NCBI GenBank assembly: GCA_041748615.1
Contig: JBGTCY010000250.1
Location: 1-23,294 of the forward strand
Origin: JBGTCY01 sp041748615
Lineage (GTDB): Bacteria > Bacteroidota > Bacteroidia > Chitinophagales > CAIOSU01
Direction: 5' to 3'
Length of the DNA stretch: 23,294 bases
Part shown: positions 1 through 6,776 of the stretch, piece after piece
Layout: each line of letters starts with the position of its first letter
Position numbering within the stretch: position 1 is the first letter of the stretch
Notes under the pieces: model-generated
What the model saw: the letters and a program-made list of their open reading frames with translations, nothing else
What the model was told of the DNA's origin: nothing
Databases searched by the model: none
Translations under genes and position numbers: made by a program

Positions 1-3000
1 AAGCGGTTGTGTTACTGTGAGGTTCAATTCGAGCAGCTCCGGTTCGATGATTTCAATTATTTCAATGGATGAAGTACAGCCGTTCGCATCTTCTACTGCT
101 ATTTCATATACACCTGCGGGCAAATCAATCTGAATTGTGAAAGGTGCATAAGAAGGGTCAATCCCCGGGTCGTAGAAGGAGTAAGGAGGCTGACCACCGG
201 TTACAGCCGGGAGCACAGTTCCTGAATCTCCATGACACAAGGGCTGTTGAATGTCTAAGTCTAATATAATTTCAATGGGTGTACTGACGCACTGGTTATT
301 TTCACAGGAATCAATCGTACACGGATTTCCATCATCACAATCCGATTCATCTTTGCAACAATCAGGAATCGCGTTATGTTGACAAAGTCCTTCGAAACAT
401 TCATTCGTAGTACAGGGATTTTCGTCATCACATACAACTCCTTCACAAGGGTCTTCACACCCCGTGATGAGCGTATTGATACATCCGAGAATCGGGTCGC
501 AGGTGTCTTCTGTGCATGGATTATCGTCATTGCAATTCAATAATTCACAATTATCCGTACATTCAATCGTGCCTTCATCAGGAGCGGAAGTACCGGGAGG
601 GCAAGAGGTACATTGAGCGTTGCCTGGAACAGCACTGAATGTTCCTGCCGGACAGGGCGTACACGATAGCGCACCTTCGGTATCGCTGTAAGTGCCGGGA
701 GGACAACTCACGCATTCATTCTCAAACGCATAAGTACCGGGGGGACAGGACGTACATTCCGTAGAGCCTAAGCTTAGTGTGATACTGCCCGGTGGACAAA
801 ATTCACAAGCCGTTGCACCACTTATATCTGAATAAGTGCCCATATTACATGATTCACAAAATACCGTACCTTCAGATTCGCTGTAAGTGCCGGGCGAACA
901 AGGTGTACAGGATGCACTGCCCGAATTTTCGTTAGCTGTTCCCGCGGGGCATGGTGTACATTCGGTTGAACCTTCCGCGCTGAAAGTGCCGGGAGGACAA
1001 GTCGCGCATTCATTGCCAACCTGAAATGTGCCGGAGGGGCATATCGTACATGCGATAGAGCCTTCAGTAAGTGCTACTGAACCGGCTTCACAAGGAGTAC
1101 ATGATGTTGCTCCGCTGATATCGGAATAGGTGCCGGCAGAACAACTCACGCATTCATTATCAAACGCATAAGTACCGGGCGGACAAGGAGCTGTGGTAAT
1201 TTCCAAACACCAGGAATTTAAAATTCCTTCATCTCCTAATCCATCGTCTAAAATATGCAGAAACCAATCTCCATTTGGTGATTCCCCGTTAAATGCTGAA
1301 AGGGGTGATTCGGGGATGATGCTTACTCCGCCAATGGTGAAGCAGGTGAGCGGATTGCCATCATCATCAAATGTAGCATCAAAATTTTGCTGGTTGCCGC
1401 AGGTTTGGTCATACAAAAATACCTGTGTACCGGTTGGACTTTCGATGACGATGGACAAGTCGCCAATATAACTATGTGTCAGGTTGATATAAACATTTAC
1501 ATCAGAAACCACTCCCGGAGCGCCCGTGGAAATCGTGAGCGAATCTGAAGCCAATCCGAAATCCGTAATCGGCAAATCCGGCTGACTGCAATTTGGATTA
1601 TCCTCTATGCAATTCACGCTGATTTCAAAAATGCCGGTGGCATCCTCATATCCCGTAACATAGAAATAATAATTTATTCCGGCTTCGGAAAAGAAAGTTA
1701 CTTCTGATGTGGTCGAGCTGATAAAGCATGCTAAATTGTCATCATTGGCTGCCACGCATGTGAGTGCGTTACAGTTACCTTCAAAAACCAAAAGTTTTGT
1801 ATCATAATCGGTTTCATTGCTACACAGGCTGACTTTTACATTTTGCCCGGTGCCTGTGAAAACATACCAAACTCCGGGTCCTGTACCTGATTCTCCGGCA
1901 CAATCGGGAATGACATCTTCATTGGCTGAACCGGTTGCTCCTAAAATTGTTTGGCCGCATTCTATCGGAATGGCATCACTGCACAAATCATTCTCAGTGG
2001 AGAAGCAGGAAACGCTGATATCAAAGTTGCCTGATTCGCCACTAAAGCCGGTAACATAAATAAAGTATTGCTCCAATGCACTTGCAGAAAATGATATTTG
2101 CGAAAGGGTATCGCAGAAATCATCATTTTCATCCACACACACCAATGAGCCGCATGAACCGGAAAAAACTGCAAGCCTGGAGTCAAAGTTCGTATTGGCA
2201 TTGCAAAGACTGACAGTTATAAATCCTTCAACCCCCGTCAAACTATACCAAACACCGGCATCGTCAACATCCGCACCGCATCCGATTAAACCATCTGCTG
2301 TTGCCCCTGTTGTGGTTCCAGAAAGTGTTTGGCCGCACTGAATTTCAATTGCATCAGCACATGCATCATTTATGGGCGAATCAGGTGTACATTCTATTGC
2401 CCCTTCACCGGAGGAAGAACCCGCATCACAACTCAGGCAGGAGGTTGCTCCCTGATTGGGGTTAAATGTTCCCGGTTCGCAGAGGTTGCAGAAGGTTTGT
2501 GCTTCCAAATCATTGAATGAGCCGGGCGAACATGCTGTACAGGAAGTTTGTCCTTCCGCATTATTGAATGTTCCTGCCTGACAAGGCAGACAAACTATAG
2601 CGCCTTCAGCATCACTGTAAAACCCGGCAGGGCAGGGTTCGCACAGTCCGGTTAAAGAGTTATAGAAACTTCCGGCATCACATGGGGTACATGCTACCGC
2701 GCCTTCATCTGAGGTGGAGCCCGCATCACAACTCAGGCAGGAGGTTGCTCCCTGGTTGGGGTTGAATGTTCCCGGTTCGCAAAGGTTGCAGAAGGTTTGT
2801 GCTTCCAAAGCGTTAAATGAACCAGCGGCACAGGGCACACATACTCCGTTATCTTCATAAGTGCCGGCTGGACATGGAACACAACTGCTGCCATTGCATA
2901 CAAAGCCAGGGGAGCAACAGCCAGCACTGAGAGAGCAATCATTGACATAAATGCACTGCCCATTGTCACAAAAATCATCTGTGCATGGATTGCCATCATC

Positions 3001-6000
3001 GCATAGCAAGTCAAAACCAATCACCACATCTAAGGTATCGGTACATACTCCGCCCCAGTTCGCATCATTCACCACCAAATGATAATTGCCGGGCGGAATA
3101 CCTGACCAACTCACCGAGCCTTGCAGATAATTTGAAGATGAAAAAATGTTAGAACTATAGGTTTCATCATAAAGGTAGGCCGTCCATGCATTGTAGCAAC
3201 TTGCCCCGGAAATGGTGGCGCTCAATGAACCGTCATGGCAGTCCAGCACGGCATTGTCTGTTTGCCAGCTTTCAACATTCAATCCGCATGAAACTTCGCC
3301 CGGCTCTACTATGAAACTGACTGTATCGGTGCAGCCATCCGGGAAATCATACGCTATCAGCACATATTCACCAGGTATAAGGTTCGTGAATTGCAATGGC
3401 GAGCCGTAACTCTGATTGGCGCTACCATAGACGGATCCAAATTCATCCAGCAAATTAACATTCCACAAGCCGTTGCAGCTTGCCCCGCCTACTTCAAACG
3501 ATACTGCGCCACCGCAATTAGCCGTGGTTGAGGCAATATCAAGAATATCAATTTTCAGCCCGCAGGGGGGGGCGTTCGTGCCTATGGTGATATCCACCGT
3601 ATCGGTACAAATTCCCCAATTATCATTCAGCACGACATGATAATTGCCGGGGGCTATGCCAAACCAGGAAATCGAGTCCTCGTAATAGTAAGCTATCTTG
3701 GTATAGGTTGAATAGTCCTCCTCATAGAGGTAAGCATACCATACATTCTGACAACTTGCTCCACTGACATTGGCTTTAAAAGTGCCGCATCCCACCACCT
3801 GTCCGTCTGTAACTTCAACATCGAACATCTGCAAGCCGCAGGGCGTCTGTCCGTTTTCTATCACAACATCCACAGTGTCGGCACAGGCGTAGCCATCGGT
3901 TACAACCAATTTGTAGGCGCCCGCATAGATGTTATAAACTGTATAATATGAGCCGGAAAAGAAAAATACAGGTATATAATTGTAATTTTCGTCATACAGA
4001 GTAGGTGACCACGAGTCATAGCAACTTGCGCCTGACACTTTGAAAGTAAATGAACCGTCATTGCAGCCGTCCACGGTACCGTTTGTGATAGTCAAGCTGT
4101 CAATCTGTAAACCGCAGGCGACACCCGCAGGCGCTATGGATATATCCACCGTATCGGCACAACTGACGCCATCGGTCACCACAATGTGGTAATCCCCTGC
4201 TATTAAGTATTGCCAATTGATGGTTGCGCCATAGGAACTGTGCCATGAATTGACCTGGCTATATTCGTCATTATATAAATAAGCGGTCCATAAACCCTGG
4301 CAGCTATTGCCGCTGATTTCAGCCTTTATGCCGGCATCGGGGCATCCCTGCACCAATTCTGGGGTGGTTTGCACGTTGGAAATTTCGAGGCTGCAGGCGG
4401 CTGTCGCGCCAATCACAATATCAACGGTATCGGAACATACATTGTCGGTTACCACCATGTGATAAGAGCCGGGCGGAAGGTCAGTCCAAACAATGTTTGG
4501 GCCATCATTCCCACCTCCGCAAAACCACCAATCTGAACAATAATAATGCGATTTCAACTCATTGTTGTAATCCTCATCATACAAATACGCAAACCACTGA
4601 TACTGACATGCCGCGCCTGTAAGGGTAGCCCTGATGGTGCCATATTCGCAATCAGGGGTTAATTCCGAAACTTCCACATCGCGCACTAACGGCAGGCAGG
4701 GTCCATCAGCCGAAATCACGATGTCCAGCGTATCTCCGCAGCTATAATTATCCGTCAACACAAGATGATAATTTCCAACCGGCACCACCCACTCCACGGT
4801 AGGGTCATTATAGTCGGAATACCACCACGCTATAGAATTACCGTACCCCTCCGTGTATAAGTGGACTATCCAATAATCATTACAACTCAAACCGCTTACG
4901 TCAAACTTGACGGTGCCGTTATCCTGACAGCTTCCGGTGGCATCAGTCGTAACGAGATTGTTGATTTGCAGGCTACACGGGTCATCGGTTCCTATTGAAA
5001 TTTCCACAGTGTCACCGCAGATTCCGTTATCTGCAAGCACAAGTTGATAAACACCCGAAGGAAGTCCGGAAGTCTGATAAGGCGGTGTTGAACTATAATT
5101 CCAGCTATATCCCATCCACCCAAAATTTTCATCATACAAATAAGCGTTCCATGAATTGTTGCATCCGTTTCCTGTTACATCGAATGAAAGCGTGCCGTCA
5201 TTGCAGCCATCCACGGTTTCGTTTTCGGTTGAAACATTAATTAATTGAAGATTGCAGGGTGCGCCCTCTCCAATTGAAATTTCGACCGTGTCACCGCATA
5301 TTCCGCCATCATTAAGCACTAACTGATAAACTCCGGATGGAAGTCCGGTAGCTTGATAAGGCGGTGAAGAAGTATAATTCCAACTATATCCCAGCCAGCT
5401 AAAATTTTCATCATACAAATATGCGTTCCATGAATTATTACATCCGTTTCCGGTTACATCGAATGAAAGCGTGCCGTCATTGCAGCCTTCAACCGTTTCA
5501 TTCGCCTTTGTCAGATTATTGATTTCAAGGGAGCAAGGTAATCCGTTTTCAATTATAATGTCCATTGTGTCAGAACATGCGTTGTAATTATCAAACACAA
5601 CTATGAAATAGCTTCCCGGTTGAATATTTGCCCATGAGATTTCACTGCCCCAAGAACTGTGATGATAATTTAAAGTTGAATTGTACTCTTCATCATACAG
5701 GTACGATTGCCATATATCGTTACAAGTCAAAGCATTGACTTCAAATGTGATACTGCCGTCATTACAGCCTTCAACGCTTTCATTGGAAAATTCCAAATTC
5801 GTAACTTCCAACACACAAGGTGTGATTGCCGGTACAATAATTTCAAGCGTGTCTGAACACTGACCTCCGAAATTTGCATTAGAAACAATGAGCACATAGT
5901 CGCCAGCGCTCAATGTATTGGTGAAATCAACAGTTGCTCCTTGTCCGTAATACCAATATGAAACAAATAATCCGATATCATACCGGGTGCCGCCATAGAG

Positions 6001-6693
6001 CGTAGCGTCCCAGAAAGGAAAACAACTTCCACCTGAAACATCAAGCATGAAGCCGCCATCGGTGCAGCCCTGAATACTCTCATCTGAAATTACCAGATTA
6101 GAGATACCAAAATCGCATAAAGGCACATAAATACATTCGCCTTCATTGCAGGAACCCACCGTGCAGGGGTCGCCATCATCGCAATTGCTGTCATGAATAC
6201 ATTCCGGAACATTGGTGGTTGCAGTAATTGAGGTGAGCTGGCTTATCCCAGCTACAGCATAGTTGCCGGTATGGGTGAGCAAACCGAAAGGACCCGGTGG
6301 CGCCTCATAAGTTACTTGCGCATCATCCGCAATGTCTCCATTTGGCAGCATGATTTTATAATAAAACTCCTCGTTAGTGGCAAATCCATCCTTTGGGGGG
6401 GTGGTGGCATCATCTCCCATAGCTGATAAGGAAGTATTAGAGCCGTTCCACAAAACATATCCTGCACATACACGGGTGCCGGCATCATTAAAAAACACTC
6501 CGATGTAAGAGCCGGCAGGCAGTGGATTGCCATTGACTGTTGGATTTGCAGCAGCCGGAATGATGATGGTATGGTTGGCGCCCGTATTGACAAAGGGCCA
6601 GCATACCGAAGGGTCGGCACCCGGACAATTTTCACTTTTTGCATTGATAATAAACAAACAAAAAGCAAGCAGCAAGCAGAGTTGGTTTTTCAT
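1..6693 (-). CDS. Giant Cys-rich multidomain secreted surface protein, C-terminus beyond the left edge
   Basis: The frame opens at ATG 6693 and reads without a stop for 2231 codons to the window edge, so stop and sorting signal are not visible. Residues 1-20 are a signal peptide (MKNQLCLLLAFCLFIINAKS). In order: ~36-131, a domain (NTGANHTIIIP...GDDATT...EEFYYKI) also found in the neighbouring 914-aa protein; 165-193, a Dictyostelium-CTDC-like module (CDDGDPCTVGSC); 193-1227, eleven ~93-aa tandem repeats; 1230-1251, CTDC; ~1266-1440, GCC2/GCC3 ephrin-receptor-like CPAGT repeats; 1442-1563 and 1568-1695, two PPC/CUB-like sandwiches (NDxC...GVWY...NDD); ~1708-1835, a P domain (DVNVYINLTHSYIGDLSI, NGDWFLHILDD, LNSWCLEI); ~1837-2046, a second GCC tract; 2050-2130, three CTDC modules; ~2140-2208, an SprB-like repeat. 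No catalytic domain is seen. Inferred role: exported adhesin or matrix protein, probably T9SS-dependent. Domain names are by motif memory. Confidence 0.88.
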   Translation of the reverse strand, partial: MKNQLCLLLAFCLFIINAKSENCPGADPSVCWPFVNTGANHTIIIPAAANPTVNGNPLPAGSYIGVFFNDAGTRVCAGYVLWNGSNTSLSAMGDDATTPPKDGFATNEEFYYKIMLPNGDIADDAQVTYEAPPGPFGLLTHTGNYAVAGISQLTSITATTNVPECIHDSNCDDGDPCTVGSCNEGECIYVPLCDFGISNLVISDESIQGCTDGGFMLDVSGGSCFPFWDATLYGGTRYDIGLFVSYWYYGQGATVDFTNTLSAGDYVLIVSNANFGGQCSDTLEIIVPAITPCVLEVTNLEFSNESVEGCNDGSITFEVNALTCNDIWQSYLYDEEYNSTLNYHHSSWGSEISWANIQPGSYFIVVFDNYNACSDTMDIIIENGLPCSLEINNLTKANETVEGCNDGTLSFDVTGNGCNNSWNAYLYDENFSWLGYSWNYTSSPPYQATGLPSGVYQLVLNDGGICGDTVEISIGEGAPCNLQLINVSTENETVDGCNDGTLSFDVTGNGCNNSWNAYLYDENFGWMGYSWNYSSTPPYQTSGLPSGVYQLVLADNGICGDTVEISIGTDDPCSLQINNLVTTDATGSCQDNGTVKFDVSGLSCNDYWIVHLYTEGYGNSIAWWYSDYNDPTVEWVVPVGNYHLVLTDNYSCGDTLDIVISADGPCLPLVRDVEVSELTPDCEYGTIRATLTGAACQYQWFAYLYDEDYNNELKSHYYCSDWWFCGGGNDGPNIVWTDLPPGSYHMVVTDNVCSDTVDIVIGATAACSLEISNVQTTPELVQGCPDAGIKAEISGNSCQGLWTAYLYNDEYSQVNSWHSSYGATINWQYLIAGDYHIVVTDGVSCADTVDISIAPAGVACGLQIDSLTITNGTVDGCNDGSFTFKVSGASCYDSWSPTLYDENYNYIPVFFFSGSYYTVYNIYAGAYKLVVTDGYACADTVDVVIENGQTPCGLQMFDVEVTDGQVVGCGTFKANVSGASCQNVWYAYLYEEDYSTYTKIAYYYEDSISWFGIAPGNYHVVLNDNWGICTDTVDITIGTNAPPCGLKIDILDIASTTANCGGAVSFEVGGASCNGLWNVNLLDEFGSVYGSANQSYGSPLQFTNLIPGEYVLIAYDFPDGCTDTVSFIVEPGEVSCGLNVESWQTDNAVLDCHDGSLSATISGASCYNAWTAYLYDETYSSNIFSSSNYLQGSVSWSGIPPGNYHLVVNDANWGGVCTDTLDVVIGFDLLCDDGNPCTDDFCDNGQCIYVNDCSLSAGCCSPGFVCNGSSCVPCPAGTYEDNGVCVPCAAGSFNALEAQTFCNLCEPGTFNPNQGATSCLSCDAGSTSDEGAVACTPCDAGSFYNSLTGLCEPCPAGFYSDAEGAIVCLPCQAGTFNNAEGQTSCTACSPGSFNDLEAQTFCNLCEPGTFNPNQGATSCLSCDAGSSSGEGAIECTPDSPINDACADAIEIQCGQTLSGTTTGATADGLIGCGADVDDAGVWYSLTGVEGFITVSLCNANTNFDSRLAVFSGSCGSLVCVDENDDFCDTLSQISFSASALEQYFIYVTGFSGESGNFDISVSCFSTENDLCSDAIPIECGQTILGATGSANEDVIPDCAGESGTGPGVWYVFTGTGQNVKVSLCSNETDYDTKLLVFEGNCNALTCVAANDDNLACFISSTTSEVTFFSEAGINYYFYVTGYEDATGIFEISVNCIEDNPNCSQPDLPITDFGLASDSLTISTGAPGVVSDVNVYINLTHSYIGDLSIVIESPTGTQVFLYDQTCGNQQNFDATFDDDGNPLTCFTIGGVSIIPESPLSAFNGESPNGDWFLHILDDGLGDEGILNSWCLEITTAPCPPGTYAFDNECVSCSAGTYSDISGATSCTPCEAGSVALTEGSIACTICPSGTFQVGNECATCPPGTFSAEGSTECTPCPAGTANENSGSASCTPCSPGTYSESEGTVFCESCNMGTYSDISGATACEFCPPGSITLSLGSTECTSCPPGTYAFENECVSCPPGTYSDTEGALSCTPCPAGTFSAVPGNAQCTSCPPGTSAPDEGTIECTDNCELLNCNDDNPCTEDTCDPILGCINTLITGCEDPCEGVVCDDENPCTTNECFEGLCQHNAIPDCCKDESDCDDGNPCTIDSCENNQCVSTPIEIILDLDIQQPLCHGDSGTVLPAVTGGQPPYSFYDPGIDPSYAPFTIQIDLPAGVYEIAVEDANGCTSSIEIIEIIEPELLELNLTVTQPL
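703..747 (-). repeat. 45-bp direct repeat, copy 1 (other copy 1141-1185)
   Basis: The copies differ at 2 of about 45 positions and lie 438 bp apart, in frame, in the second GCC2/GCC3 tract. They encode CPPGTYAF-NECVSC. Together with the 89-bp repeat this shows the Cys-rich tracts grew by copying modules. Confidence 0.75.
1141..1185 (-). repeat. 45-bp direct repeat, copy 2 (other copy 703-747)
   Basis: Second copy of the CPPGTYAF-NECVSC coding repeat, placed directly after the P domain at the start of the second Cys-rich tract. Confidence 0.75.
2421..2509 (-). repeat. 89-bp direct repeat, copy 1 (other copy 2721-2809)
   Basis: Aligned by eye, the two copies differ at 3 of 89 positions and lie exactly 300 bp apart, in frame, inside the first GCC2/GCC3 tract. 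They encode LEAQTFCNLCEPGTFNPNQG followed by ATSCLSCDAGS. This points to recent duplication or gene conversion within the coding region. Confidence 0.85.
2721..2809 (-). repeat. 89-bp direct repeat, copy 2 (other copy 2421-2509)
   Basis: Second copy of the in-frame repeat, 3 mismatches to copy 1. It codes for one and a half Cys-rich CEPGTF/CDAGS modules of the giant protein. Confidence 0.85.
3013..6117 (-). repeat. Eleven tandem ~93-aa repeats inside the giant protein (residues 193-1227)
   Basis: Units begin at the Cys of C-x-L and start near nt 6117, 5815, 5535, 5256, 4977, 4700, 4395, 4115, 3840, 3565 and 3290. The pattern is C-x-L-x(3-5)-N ... GC-x-DG-x(3)-F-x-V-x-G-x-SC-x(2)-x-W-x-AYLYDE-x-Y ... 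P-x-G-x-Y-x-LVV-x-D ... C-x-DT-V-x-I-x-I. The C-terminal half (PxGxYxLVVxD...C) resembles SprB-type repeats. The paired Cys and the W-AYLYDE core do not belong to the usual SprB consensus (GG-PY-Y-W). Units drift strongly except units 3 and 4, which are nearly the same. Likely a beta-sandwich stalk held by disulfides (inference). Confidence 0.85.
4978..5535 (-). repeat. Two adjacent 279-bp near-duplicate repeat units (units 3 and 4)
   Basis: Unit 3 (5535-5257) and unit 4 (5256-4978) are each exactly 279 nt and encode 93 residues. They share long exact blocks such as NETV-GCNDGTLSFDVTGNGC and NAYLYDENF. By eye the DNA is above 80% identical, far closer than any other pair in the array, so this is the youngest duplication. 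Confidence 0.8.
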
Positions 6694-6776
6694 AATATTA
6701 TTGATATATGTTTTATTAAAATGTATGTAAACTTTATTTTTTTATTTAACTGAATACTTTGTTGAATATTTATCAT

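Noticed and set aside
556..1185. Regularly spaced short repeats resembling a CRISPR array
   Set aside because: They are in-frame codons for CPAGT/CTxC modules, with no constant repeat-spacer structure and no cas genes.
6312..6668. Minus-strand frame of 118 codons at the start of the giant gene
   Set aside because: It lies in another frame of the same strand, fully inside the giant CDS, which has a signal peptide and clear domains.
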